DNA of 64,000 nt from NCBI RefSeq assembly GCF_964656455.1, contig NC_135715.1, positions 159,370,437 through 159,434,436 on the forward strand. The letters are read 5' to 3'. Position numbers and translations under genes: made by a program. This document shows, piece after piece, positions 12,900 through 23,785 of this stretch. Origin of the DNA: Halichoerus grypus (taxonomy: Eukaryota > Chordata > Mammalia > Carnivora > Phocidae). The notes beneath the pieces were generated by a model. It did no database searches. It saw only the letters and a program-made list of their open reading frames with translations, and had not been told where the DNA came from. Numbering within the stretch: position 1 is the stretch's first letter; every line of letters begins with the position of its first letter.

Positions 12900-13004
12900 T
12901 TTGCAAAACAATGAACTTCAACCCATACCTTCCACCATATATGAAAATTAACTCAAAATGGACCATAGACCTAAATGTAAAATCTAAAATTACAAAATTT
13001 CTAG

Positions 13005-13220
13005 AAGAAAACATGGGAGAGGGGCACCTGGGTAGCTCAGTCTGTTAAGCTCAGGTCATGATCCTGGGATCCTGGGGTCAAGCCTCAGGCATCCGGCATC
13101 CATCTGGCTCCCTGCTCAGCAGGGAGTCTGCTTCTCCTTCTGCCCTCCCCCCCCCCACTTCTGTTCTCTCTCTCACTCAAATAAATAAAATCTTAAAAAA
13201 AAAAAAGAAAACATGGGAGA
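13005..13220 (+). mobile_element. CAN-SINE inside L1, 16-bp target duplication
   Basis: Element 13021-13204 with GGGGCACCTGGGTAGCTCAG head, slightly internally deleted core and AAATAAATAAAATCTT tail. AAGAAAACATGGGAGA is repeated exactly at 13005-13020 and 13205-13220. Confidence 0.96.
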
Positions 13221-13424
13221 AAATATTTGTGACCTTTGGTTAGGCAAAGATTTTTTGGATAGGATATCAAAAGCACAATCCATAAAAGAATAAATTGAAC
13301 TTCACCAAAATTAAAAACTTCTACTCTTCAAAAGACAGTTAAAAGTGTAGAACAGATAAGCTACAGTCTGGGAAAAAATATTTGCAAATCATATATATCT
13401 GGTAAAGAACTTGTATTCAGAATA

Positions 13425-13973
13425 TACAATTGATCTTTGGACAACATGAGTTTGAATTGTCGCTGGTCCACTTTAGACATGGATTTTTTTTTTAAGATTT
13501 TATTTATTTATTTGACAGAGAGAGACACAGTGAGAGAGGGAACACAAGCAGGGAGAGTGGGAGAAGGAGAAGCAGGCTTCCCGCTGAGCAGGTAGCCTGA
13601 TGCAAAGCTCGATTCCAGGACCCTGGGATCATGACCTGAGCCGAAGGCAGACACTTAACGACTGAGCCACCCAGGCGCCCCTAGACATGGATTTTTTTTT
13701 TTATAAATACAGTATAGTACTATAATGTATTTCTCTTCCTCAAGATTTACTTAGTAATATTTTCTTTTCTCTAGCTTTTGTTAATGTAAGAATACAGTCT
13801 ACAATACTTACAGAAAATATGTGTTAAATCAACTGTTTATGTTATCAGTAAGGCTTCCAGTCAATAGTAGGCTATTAGTTAAGTTTTGGGAGAGTCAAAA
13901 GTTATATGTGGATTTTTGACTATGTGGGGGAGTCATTGCCCCTAACCTCCATGTTACTCAAGGGTCAACTGTA
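13425..13973. mobile_element. Tigger2-like (Tc1/mariner) non-autonomous DNA transposon inside L1
   Basis: Ends CAATTGATCTTTGGACAAC and GGGTCAACTG are imperfect inverted repeats flanked by TA dinucleotides (13425-13426, 13972-13973), as expected for Tc1/mariner. Internal blocks ACAGTATAGTACTATAATGT, GTTTATGTTATCAGTAAGGC and AAGTTTTGGGAGAGTCAAAA match the remembered Tigger2 short form. L1 sequence aligns continuously across it. No transposase remains. Confidence 0.85.
13474..13700 (-). mobile_element. CAN-SINE inside Tigger2, target duplication TAGACATGGATTTT
   Basis: Element about 13484-13681 on the minus strand (AAGATTTTATTTATTTATTT on +, ending ACTGAGCCACCCAGGCGCCC). TAGACATGG plus T-run flanks both ends. 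It is the youngest layer of a three-level nest. Confidence 0.95.
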
Positions 13974-14864
13974 CAAATAACTCTCAAAATAACACATTTT
14001 AAAAATGGGCAGAGAAAATGAAGAGACACTTCACTAAAGAAGATATAGGAATGGTAGTTAAGCACATGAAAAGATGCTCAACAGTATTAGTCAATAGGAA
14101 AATGCAAATTAAAACCACAGTGAGACACCACAGCCATTAGAATGGCTAAAATTAAAACTATTGACCACGCCAAGTGTTGTTGAGGATGTGGAGGAATTAG
14201 AACAGACCCATGGTGGGAATGTAAAATAGTACAAAACTTTGGGGAAAGTTTGGCAGTTTCTTATAAAGTTAAATATATACCTACATATAATCTAGTCATT
14301 CTGTTCTTATTTATTCAAGAGAAAGGAAAGCATATGTCCACAGAAAGACTTTTTCACAAATGTTCATAGCAGCTTTATTTGTAATCACTAAAAACTGGAA
14401 ACAACACAAAGGTCCATTAATAGGTGAATGAATAAACAAATTGTGGTATACCAATACAATAAAATACTATTCAGTGATAAAAACAAATGGACTATTGATA
14501 CATGAAGCAATATGAGTAATTAAAATAATTATGATGAATAAAAGAAGCCAGGCCCCAAAAGAGAGTACATCATACTTGAGTTCATTTATATAAAATTATA
14601 GAAAATGAGAACTAGGCTATACTGATAGAAATTGGATCAGTGGTTGACTGGCAATGGGGGGGTTGGAGGGTAGGGAGACATGAGGGATGAATCACAAAGG
14701 GGCACAAGAGGGAACTTTTGGGGATATGACTATATTCCCTGTCTTGATTGTAGTGAACATTCAATAGGTGAACACATGTCAGAACATCAACTTGTACAAT
14801 TCATATGTGTTTAATTCTTTGTATGTCAATTATATTTCAGTAAAATGCTAAATAAATAAATATT

Positions 14865-14955
14865 TAGCACATACACTAAAATTGGAATGATACAGAGAAG
14901 ACCAGCATGACCCCTGCACAATGATGACACACAAATTCATGAAGTTTTCCATATT
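14865..14955 (+). pseudogene. U6 snRNA pseudogene, 5' truncated
   Basis: About 91 bp resemble U6 spliceosomal RNA from the AGCACATATAC region to the 3' CCATATT end. Recognisable blocks are ACTAAAATTGGAATGATACA, GAGAAGACCAGCATGACCCC, TGCACAATGATGACAC and CAAATTCATGAAG. The first approximately 15 nt (the 5' stem) are absent, and several differences look like CpG decay (C to T, G to A). It follows immediately on the A-rich tail of the L1. It is a dead retrocopy, not a functional U6. Confidence 0.92.
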
Positions 14956-16330
14956 AATAAATACGTACATAAGTGATATTTAAATGTTTGTTGAAAATAT
15001 CCAGCCATGTTGTCATTTGACAATACTTGCTGAATACTTCCATGCACTGAACTACAAGAAAAAGTATGAGATGTAACCCCTATACTCCAAAGGCTTTCAA
15101 AGTTGTTGGCAAGTTCTCATTTTGAACTTGTGGGGTCGGAGCTGTTTGTGGGAAATATGGTATAGATTTAGGATCTAGAAGTCTAGGGCCAAGGACAAGG
15201 TATGAGCTGAAGGCATAGATACTGGAGTTGGGATACACAGAGAAAATGAAATACCTTACGTGGGAGAGGAGTCTAGAAATAGATTATAAATGGAGGAGTG
15301 TAAAGACTGAGGACAGAACACTGGGGGCACCAACCATCAGATGTGCCAGTGTGAGATGGAAAGGGGTGATGGAGCTGGGATGAGGACTCAGAGTGACGGC
15401 ACAGAGGAGCCGAGCCTTCTCAAACACAACGCGGTGTCCAAGGTCTCAAGGAGGCCATGGATAATTCAGCATGTCAGCTGAATTTGGCAAGTAGGAGGTC
15501 TCTTGGTGACAGCATTGTGGGTGTTATCATAGAGAGGAAGCCAGACACCAGCGCACTAATATTCTTGTATTGTGCTTTGGTTATTGTAAAGGAGGCAGAA
15601 AAGAAGCAGTTTTGGACTTTGGGATCACCCTTTCTCAGATAAGACACTTTGGGATCATCCTTTCTCAGATAAGACACTACCGTACTCTAGAGCACTGAAA
15701 AGATGACATCTGAGTCTAGTTTTTACTGCTCTGCTCTTTCATTTCCCCTGGTAAACACAACCATATTCTCCTAATTTTGATCAGAATTCATGACAGGCAC
15801 CACTTCATTATTCTTTTTCTCCTTCACTCAAGCCCTTCATTCGAATGCCTTATTTCTTTCTAGTTCCATTTCTCTCTTTCAAGCTGCATCTCCACTCACC
15901 CCTCTCCTCACCATCTTCAGGCATCTTGAAATCTGGTCCTGAGCTGCCAGTGGGTGGGGATTGTGGTGTCAGATCAAATTGTAGTGTCAGATTGTAGCCT
16001 AGAGAGTTTCATCAGCAGACTGTGGGAAGCCAAATGTAGGTTGATCATCCAGATGAGAACTACAGTCTCATGAAATCTTCATAGGCCTTGAAATCTTCTA
16101 TGTCTCTGAAATCTTCACTACCAATGCAGTTCACTCTTTAGAATAATGACCTACCTGGACCTCTACACCAAGATGGCCCTACTCTGTTCACAGCCACCAA
16201 GCTCTTGACTGCTATCTCTAGACCATCTGCTATCCTGCTTGTGGCTCATTGGCAAAAGGCAATGTTGGGTGGGAGACTTTAGAATTTGGATTGAAGTAGC
16301 TTTTTCAGAGAAGTAGGCTTTGAGTAGTGC
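14956..16330. other. Unassigned sequence with old repeat traces
   Basis: 15018-15110 resembles a minus-strand L2 end. About 15250-15560 resembles a common ancient repeat (GGTCTCAAGGAGGCCATGG, GGCAAGTAGGAGGTCTCTTG), unnamed. No gene seen. Confidence 0.4.
15616..15675. repeat. Two-copy 30-bp tandem duplication
   Basis: ACTTTGGGATCA(C/T)CCTTTC.. is repeated head to tail (15616-15645, 15646-15675) with a single difference, indicating a recent duplication. Confidence 0.85.
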
Positions 16331-16485
16331 TGCTACTTTGGCTCTTTTTAAATTATTATTATTAACATATAATGTATTATTTGTTTCAGGGGTACAGGTT
16401 TGTGATTCATCAGTCTTACACAATTCACAGCGCTCACCATAGCACATACCCTCCCCAATGTCCATCACCTGCTACTTTGGCTCTT
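16331..16485 (-). mobile_element. Extremely truncated carnivore L1 3' end with exact TSD
   Basis: A 123-bp insert (16347-16469) is the last part of a carnivore L1 3' UTR in antisense (blocks AACATATAATGTATTATTTG, GATTCATCAGTCTTACACAA, CATACCCTCCCCAATGTCC). TGCTACTTTGGCTCTT is repeated exactly at 16331-16346 and 16470-16485. The 101-aa minus frame here is L1 3' UTR, not a gene. Confidence 0.93.
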
Positions 16486-16599
16486 ATCTTATGTCCTAGT
16501 CCTAGTAACTATGCTTCTTCCTTCTTCTCCAACTTGTACTAGAATTCTTAAAACAAAATCCCCATCTCTGCTTCCTTCCTATTCCTTAGCACTTAGCTT

Positions 16600-17064
16600 G
16601 TCGGCTGGCTGTACCAGACAAGAATTTCAGTTGGTACCAAAGCAGTGAATAACAGTGGCTTAAACAAGACAAAAGTTTATTTTTCTCTCATGTAAAAAAC
16701 ATCCAGAGGTAGGCAGGCCAGGAATGCTATGATGGTTTTCAGTGGTCAGGAACCAAGATTCTGTCTTTCTTTCTAGAACAACATCCTTAGCACTGTTTCT
16801 ATTTATAAGGTTTCCTCGGGGCCAAATTGTCTGTTGAAGTGCCAGCCATCACCATTGTCTTTCAAGGAAATAACAGGAGAAAGGGGTAAGTGCGGGGGCG
16901 GGGGGGGGGGGGGGAGATGGAAGGCACATGGCAGCTCTCTGTCCTATTTTTACAGAATTTTCCAGAAAGTTCTACCTAGCAACTGCTGCTTATATTTCAT
17001 TGGCTAGAAATTAGTTACATGGCTAAACCTTGCTATGCAAACCAAATAAAACAAAGGTTCTAAG
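16600..17064. mobile_element. Ancient interspersed repeat, family not named
   Basis: Shares with 22788-23340 and 23405-23785 the order: 'AACAGTGGCTTAAACAAGAC..TTTATTTTTCTC', a 'CCAGAGGTAGG' block and 'CATTGGCTAGAAATTAGTTACATGGC'. Three copies in one window confirm it is a repeat. Confidence 0.5.
16894..16914 (+). repeat. Poly-G tract
   Basis: About 19 G in 21 bases, interrupted once. Likely length-polymorphic and quadruplex-prone. Confidence 0.8.
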
Positions 17065-18289
17065 TAAGAGAGAAAGAATGGATTTTAGATACACAATCAG
17101 AAGTCTCTGACATAATTGCTCAGCTTAGGAACTTTTGCCATTCATATTATATCCCCCTCTTTCCCTGGTCCAGTGTCCTATCCTATCTCCCTGATCCTAA
17201 TATCTGCTGATGGACTTCTATAAATCTGACTGCCTGATGATTACCCACCTGGGTCTCCAAATTTTGTCTGTTTCTAGAGTTTCTATGGCTATATATATAA
17301 TTGTTTAAATTACTTGATTAGTCCTATTTGGCCTTCCATGCTGTTGACACCAGGCTTGGACTTCTTGTCTATGAATTCCTGGTGAGCAGTATTTTCCAGT
17401 ATTGCCAAAGATGCTTGAAGTTCTCTCAGGGAGAGGAAGATGAACATATTGCACAAGAGCAAATATGGAAAGGGTGATGACAATCATCTTGTTGGACAGG
17501 AACACACATCTGGTCTGAGGCAAGCAGATCCTTACCCTCCGTGAACTACAGATCTCCCTCTTCTCCTCCTTGTCTAATCAGTCCTCATGTCTGGGATATG
17601 CCCCTGCATCCAAGGCCTTCATTCTCAGTTTGGTAATTAGATTGCGATTTTCCAAAATTTCTCCTCATTATGGCCTCCTTGACTCAGAATCATTTCTGGC
17701 TGTAATTTCTTCAGTCTTAGACTTCATCTTAGAAATTACATTTTCTTGACTTTCCCCTTCACCTGAGCTGTCAGACACCCATTCTCAATAATAGCATCTC
17801 CAGGCTTTACCCTGAGAATGGTGATAAACAAGTTTGTTGGAACAAGTTCATACTGGCTTGAGAGAGCCAATTGTTAAATTTGAAATATATTAAAAATAAA
17901 GTAAATATAAATATATGACATTGTTGAACTGTTGATAGCTTGAAACTGGCTGTGGTAGGAGTATTTACAACATGGAAATTGGCAAATGCTACCCACTAGG
18001 GCCCTTCTCTTCCCTAAAAGGTGATTTACTAGTGCACTATTGCTTGATTCTCCCCATAATTGCCCCTTATGCATGAACACACACACACACAGTGGACAGT
18101 TCTAACTCCACATCTTCACCTCTTCAGTCTACCTTAGCTTCCAGTGGCAGATAACTTTTTAATATGTCCCTACAACCAGAGATTCAACATTTTGACTCCT
18201 ACCTTAAAACAAATACTTTTGACATTCGATAATCAAATATATATTTTGGAATTACATTCTGGACCCTAAATAGACTTATCCAAAACTCC
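17065..18289. other. No gene seen
   Basis: Unassigned sequence. The 72-aa and 70-aa minus frames (17305-17523, 17874-18086) show nothing recognisable. Confidence 0.4.
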
Positions 18290-18318
18290 CGACCACACTG
18301 TTTGAGAACTGCTAATGT
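18290..18318 (+). mobile_element. Terminal fragment of a hAT (MER5-like) transposon
   Basis: GACCACACTGTTTGAGAACT followed by GCTAATG resembles the right inverted repeat of MER5-type elements. Only the end is recognisable. 18319-18854 is unassigned. Confidence 0.35.
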
Positions 18319-18854
18319 AGCACATCTGTCTATCTGCAGAACACATACAGCCATCTGCAGGAATCACTTGTGGGGGAAAACCTACACACTTAAGATGGCG
18401 TTTCAGTAGAGGGATTCATGTATCAGCCTCAGAGATGTCTCACCACAGAATATTAACTTCTGTGAACTTAATATTTGGAGGAAGAGAGCCAATTAATTAT
18501 TATAGGTATTTCAGAAAGCCTTGTACAAACTGTGCAATGAAAAAGCTTCATGAGCCAATTAAAATTATCGAGTTGCTTTGCCTTTGACAAGAATTCTATC
18601 AGTTCGGATAATGCTGTTACCTCATCATGATCAGGAACTCTGTGACATGTATCTTTGATTAATAACAATAAAAAAATGAATTATTGCTTATCATTACCAT
18701 ATTTTAGTAAATAAAACCATTCAAAACATGGAAGGAAAAATAATAGAAGGATGATGGAAAGTAGGGACCACTCGACTATGAATTTTTTAAGAGTATGCCA
18801 ATTTTTTACTTTAAGAGAGCTAATGTTTATAAACATGTGGAGGTTGCTAATGAG

Positions 18855-19090
18855 GTGCCTAGAAGCACAGGCTCTGGAGACAGACCGCCTGGGTTTGTGT
18901 TAGAGCTTTGTCACTTACTAGCTCTACGATTTGGGGCAAGTTTCTTAATCTCTCCGTGCCTCAGTTTTCTCACCTGTGAAACAGAAATAAAAGCACCTAC
19001 CTTACATAATTATTGTAAAACCAAAATGAAATACCCCATAAAGTGCTTAGAATGGTGTCTGAGATGTAGCAAATAACTAATAAATATTTG
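18855..19090 (+). mobile_element. MIR
   Basis: Near full-length order: GCACAGGCTCTGGAGACAGA, TTGTCACTTACTAGCTCTAC, TGCCTCAGTTTTCTCACC, AAAGCACCTACCTTACATAA, TAAAGTGCTTAGAATGG. Confidence 0.88.
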
Positions 19091-19104
19091 CTTTCATTTT
19101 TATT

Positions 19105-19275
19105 ATTAATGCTATTTTTGGAGTGCTTATGATGTGTCAGGAACTATGCTACATGCTTTAGATTCAATCTCTTGTAACAGTATGAGGAAAAAATTAAACC
19201 CATTTTGTGAGTAAGAAAACAGACCTTCAGTGAAATGATGTAACTTTTCCAAGTTCTCCTGCCTAGTAAGTGAAA
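19105..19275 (-). mobile_element. MIR, inverted
   Basis: Antisense MIR: CTTATGATGTGTCAGGAACT, CCCATTTTGTGAGTAAGAAA, TTTTCCAAGTTCTCCTGCCT. It sits tail to tail with the preceding MIR. Confidence 0.7.
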
Positions 19276-20300
19276 GGAGGTTGGCTCAATGTAGTTTTGG
19301 GGTTCCCATTTAAATGATAGAAAGGTGTAAAACCAATCCAAGCCATGCTGATATTTCGTATTCTATTGGGAATTTCTTCCTTCATAGTCAGCCAACCCTT
19401 GCATGCTGTGGCATAAACTATCCTTGTTCTGTCTTCAGCAGAGACGGAAAAACTCATCAACATCCCTGTGTTTCCACTCGAAGGCATTGAATTTCCCTTC
19501 TGACTGGTTTTCTCCACATTTTAAAAACCCACAGCTTCCATAGGCCTTCTTTATGAACTCTATTTATTAACCATAGAATAAGTTCCACAGAAGTATTTCC
19601 ACTTTCTTTAACTGTAATTTTAAAATTAGACTTTAAATCTAAAGTTCATTATTAATATACGTAGGGCGCAGTATCCTTTGGCTGAACTTGCTTTGTTTAT
19701 GAAGCAGCTGGATATAAGGATCCTTTTCCCCTGTTTTAGACTTTTTTCATCTCACCTTCTTACCTAGAGGTTGCTGTCCACAAGGTGTCATGACATACTT
19801 AATAAGAATTTTAAAAATTTTCAAGTTTGTATGTCATTTTGTTTCATGGGGGTGAGTCTAGGTTCTTACATTTATTTGTGCAATCAGGAAGACAGGTTGT
19901 TGTTTTGTGTTTTGTGTTTTTTTTTTTTTTTTTTTTTTTGCGGGGGAGAGACATTTAAATAGCTGTATGGACTAGTGTTCTTTAAGAGATGAATATTATG
20001 TCATTGTCAATCATTCATTCATTCTCCTTGTCTGGGTCAGGCACTGTGCTAGACACCAGGAACTAAATACAACAGTCCCTGCTCACAGGGAGTGTGTAAG
20101 TCTCCTCAGGGAGATAAATGTGCAATTACCTAATTACAACAATAGAGCAAAGCACAGAAATCAACAGGAACCTGGGGGAAAGCGGCAGGGAAGGCACCCT
20201 CAAATGTGGAGATAGTGGGGTCTGATAAAATCGTGGGTGATCAATCAGAGACCCAGGCTCTACACCCGTGCTTACAATTTACTTCACTATTACACCATCC
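19276..20300. other. No gene seen; poly-T tract and L2 trace
   Basis: A T-run of about 24 lies near 19917-19939. 20015-20120 resembles a minus-strand L2 3' end (CAGGCACTGTGCTAGACACC). Otherwise unassigned. Confidence 0.4.
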
Positions 20301-20680
20301 ATTATGGTTGAATTGTATCCCCGCCCATAAAAACATATGTTGGAGTCAAATCCCCGCCCCCGTACCTCAGGATGTGACCTTACTTGGAGATAGGGTCATT
20401 AAAGTGAGGTCATTAGGGTGGACTCTAATCCAAAAGAGAGGAATTTGGATACAAAGACAGACACACATGACAGGAAGACAATGTGAAGAGACATATGGAG
20501 AAGTCAGCCATCTACAAGCCAAGAAACACATATTTCCCTCACGGCCCTCAGACGTCATCAACCCTACAGACACCCTAATCTTGGACTTCTCGCTTCCAGA
20601 ACTGTGAGACAATAAATTCTGTTATCTAAGCCCCCCATCCGGTCTGTGGTACTTGCTTATGGCCCCAGCAGACTAAAGAG
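20301..20680 (+). mobile_element. MLT1-like MaLR LTR
   Basis: Ordered blocks ATGGTTGAATTGTATCCCC, TGTGACCTTACTTGGAGATA, GAGGTCATTAGGGTGGACTC, ACAATGTGAAGAGACA, TTCCAGAACTGTGAGACAAT and TCTGTGGTACTTGC..GCAGACTAA are diagnostic of MLT1-type LTRs. The 133-aa (+) and 81-aa (-) frames over it are non-coding. Confidence 0.85.
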
Positions 20681-21720
20681 CACTGTGCTGTCACGAGCAT
20701 ACCCCACATCTCAGGCTCCACTCTGGGCAAGGCACTCAGAACACAACCAACCAGAAAGCTGCCTCAATCTGCCTTTGGCTCATTTGTATGCTGTGACTCA
20801 GAGAAACCTTGAGTTTTCTTTAAAGAGCAACTTTGAGCCTACAAGATTCCTTTATCCCTCTAGTATGGATACCACCCGTATGCTTTTGTTTATAAGATAA
20901 GTAATATACAATAATATGGGGAATTTTAAAGTACAAGCAATACCCAATAGGTAAAACTTTCCAGTAAGTAACAGATCGATGTGGCACTACTTAAGATAAA
21001 TGGTTAATAAACATACAAAAAGATGCGCTATCTCACATGTAATCAGATTTGTGACAGAAGTACTCTTGGTAAATGGAAGTTGTTAATACACATTAGAGAA
21101 CCAACAAACGCACGCATCCAGAGTGAATGACAGCCTATTCACCTGTAACACACACACTGGTGCCGTTTGTCTTCCTCTTGGAACAACTAAGGTCGAATGA
21201 ACCCGGAATGATCTTCCTAGAATACACAGTGACGTGTAACCTTCGAAACAAAAAACCAAAATCCAAAAAAACCCACCTTCCATTAGGTATATATTCATTT
21301 CAGGCAACAGCTTCGGAGGAGAGGTTTTTAACCTAAAAAAGTCTGAAGCAATGAAAAGGTAACCTAATATTTAGCTCCTGGATAGATTAAGCAAGTTCAG
21401 CCAAAGGACATTATTTGTTTGGGTTTTTTTGTTCTGTTTTGTTTCCAGCATGTTTTGCCCTCAGGCCGGCAGGGTTACCCTTTCTTTTCTCACCCCAAGT
21501 CTTCCTTTTTCCCGGAAAATCCAAGCAGAACCCTGGTTCCAGGTCATAGCAGCTCCATCTGCTGCCACTGGAACTCAGAGGGAGTGACTCATTCCTGTGC
21601 CTTTGCCTCAGCAAGCCTTCAACAAGCCTGTTTCCTCTGCCCATCCATCCCTCAACCCCTCGGCCTTGGCCCATGTCCACAATGGGCTTTTCTTTCAGTC
21701 TTCGTGTCTGTCCTTTTACT
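20681..21720. other. No gene seen
   Basis: Unassigned sequence. Overlapping 114-aa (-) and 101-aa (+) frames at 21411-21755 have low-complexity, unrecognised translations. Confidence 0.4.
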
Positions 21721-21724
21721 TTAA

Positions 21725-22787
21725 AAATATATATAATTATGAAAATGATACACATAGGGAAAAAAAGAAGTGTACAAAGTTAAAAATGGAAGCCCCTCAT
21801 TCCAAGGGTTATCAGCGTCAACTGTGTGCATATCCTTCAAGATACATAGATTTCTGCCTCCTTCTCCCCTTTTTAGAGTGCATGCTGTATATATTGTTCT
21901 GACTTCCTCTTATCGCTCAAAAATATGTCAGCAGATGTATATCTTCCTCATTTTTAACAGTTATTATTCCTCAGTGTATATGTATTACATTTATTTAACC
22001 ATTCCTCTACTCAGGAATGTTGAGGTGTGGTGCAGTGTTTTTGGCTGTTACAAATGGTAGTATGATAGACATACAACATAAATGTATTTTTGCACGCTTA
22101 GTGTTTCTGTAGGACAAATTACATGTAATGGAAATGCATGGTCAAAGTATATATGCATTTTTAATATTTATAAATGCTGCAAACTGCTTTCCAGAATTTT
22201 TATCAATTCATACTCCAGTCAGTTGAGTATGCAAGTTGTTACTTCTTATACACACTCATGAACACTTGATATTAAAACATTTTTTTGCCAAACTGAGAAG
22301 TAGAAAATGCTATCTTGTTTTTGTTTACACTCTGATTATTCGTGAGGTTGAGTATGTTTTCATGTGCTTATTAGCACATATTCCTTCTGAGAATAAATTC
22401 TCCATATCCTGTGTCCATTTTCTTATTTTGCTTATTTTTCTTATTTTGCTGCTTCTTTTTCCTATTGATTTCGAGAAGCTATTTGTTGTTTTGCATATTA
22501 ACCTCTTCCTGTTGTTTATTTATGTTGCATATATTTTCTCCCATTAGGTAACATTGTTTATGGTACCCTTCCACTGCACAGAAATGTTGTTTTTTTGGTA
22601 CTCAAATCTGTTTAATCTTTTCTGTTAGTTTCTAGAGTTTTTATCATGATTTTTCTAACTAATAAAGATAACCAATATTGTGAGTCAGCCTTATTTCCTT
22701 TTAGTCATTTATATTTTTCTTTGTTTAGATTATTAATCCATCTGGAATTTTTTCTGGAATATGGAATAAGATAAGTGTATTAGTTAC
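21725..22787 (-). mobile_element. Old L1 fragment, antisense
   Basis: Antisense L1 blocks in order: TTTAACCATTCCTCTACTCA, GTTTTTGGCTGTTACAAATG, GCAAACTGCTTTCCAGAATT, TTTTCATGTGCTTATTAGCA, ATTTTCTCCCATTAGG and AATCCATCTGGAATTTTTTC. Short + strand frames (up to 103 aa) are antisense shadows of decayed ORF2. Confidence 0.65.
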
Positions 22788-23340
22788 GCTTAGCTCAACA
22801 GGTCTTTTTCCTCAGATAACAATTCCCTGTGCGTGGTCAGCAAGTAGCTACCTTAGAGTGACTCAGAGACTCCGGCTCCTTTCATCTTCACTCTCCTCTA
22901 GGTAAGTAGTCAGCAAATGACAACCCAGGGGACACCAACCCACTGCCTGTTTTCGTAAATGGAGTTTTATTAGAACACAACCATGTCCATTTGTATACAC
23001 AGAGTCTGTGACGGCTTTCCTATAAATCAGCAGAGTTGAGCAGTTACGATAGAGACTTTATGGCCCACAAAGCCTAAAATGTTTACTGTATGGGCCCTTT
23101 ATAGAAAATGTTTGCTGACTCTTGCTCTAGAGACCCAGACTCCTGAGTTTCCACGTGGCAGATTGGAAAGAGAGCTCATGTAGTAGGTTCTCCATGGGTG
23201 GGGCCGGGCAGTGGGGTATAAAACTTACCCTTACATTCCACTGGTCAGAATTCAGTCACGTGGCTTCACCTAACTACACAGAAGGCCGGCAAATGTGAAT
23301 TAGTTGTGCCCCCAGGATGAAAGAGAAACAGATTTGTGGA
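22788..23340. mobile_element. Ancient unnamed repeat, split by a hAT insertion
   Basis: Left (22788-22903) and right (23125-23340) parts match the order of the repeats at 16600 and 23405 (GTGACTCAGAGACTCCGGCT; later CACTGGTCAGAATTCAGTCA then CGTGGC). The hAT at 22904 lies between. Confidence 0.45.
22896..23132 (+). mobile_element. Non-autonomous hAT-Charlie transposon (MER58-like)
   Basis: Element 22904-23124: AAGTAGTCAGCAAATGAC at the left, GTAAATGGAGTTTTATTAGA, AACACAACCATGTCC, TGGCCCACAAAGCCTAAAAT, and GTTTGCTGACTCTTG at the right. Flanks CTCTAGGT and CTCTAGAG form a diverged 8-bp duplication as expected for hAT. Family name is tentative. Confidence 0.7.
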
Positions 23341-23404
23341 ATTATTAGCCAATCTCTGCCACAGTGTACCCTGCAATGATTTGCTTCTTTCTTCCTCTCT
23401 ATTT

Positions 23405-23785
23405 TTAATCAGAATAGGCTAGTTTATACTGCAGAAACAACTCCTAAATCTCAGTAGCTTAGAACAGCAAGGTTGATTTTCTTGCTGGTACTACATATCC
23501 GGTGAGGATGAGCAGGGGTGGCATTGCTGCTTGTTGCACACTCCAATCCCATGGAGAAGCCACCACCAGGCGCCTTGCTGGTTGTAGTACTGGTGGGGAA
23601 AGAGAGTGTGGTGATGCATGAAGCTCTTAACTTCTGATACTGATACTCATCATTTCTGAGCAAGTTGCAAGGCTACACTGTACTTCAGCAGGATAGAGAA
23701 GTGCAACCCTACCATGTCCTTCAAAAGAAGCAGGGCTAGAATATTTGTGGACAGCCCTAATACATGCCACACTCACACACAAAGA
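23405..23785. mobile_element. Ancient interspersed repeat, family not named
   Basis: Third copy of the family at 16600 and 22788: CTCAGTAGCTTAGAACAGC, GGAGAAGCCACCACC, AGAAGTGCAACCCTACCATG, GGACAGCCCTAATACATGCC. Confidence 0.5.

Larger units (their letters stand above)
12900..14862 (+). mobile_element. L1 fossil: 3' part of ORF2 and 3' UTR, sense, with nested insertions
   Basis: The order CATACCTTCCACCATATATG, TTAACTCAAAATGGACCATA, GGAGAAAATATTTGTGACC, AGATATAGGAATGG..AGCACATGAAAAGATGCTCA, GAGGATGTGGAGGAATTAG, TTCATAGCAGCTTTATTTGT and AAATACTATTCAGTGATAAA matches the L1 reverse-transcriptase C-terminal region. A 3' UTR-like end with TATATTTCAGTAAAATGC follows. The frame is heavily decayed. 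It is interrupted by a CAN-SINE (13021), a Tigger2 copy (13427) and a SINE within that copy (13484). Confidence 0.85.

Noticed and set aside
14865..14955. Functional U6 snRNA gene
   Set aside because: 5' end missing, many substitutions, and an L1 tail rather than a U6 promoter upstream.
20206..20607. 133-aa + strand frame
   Set aside because: Lies almost entirely within an MLT1-type LTR; no protein similarity recognised.
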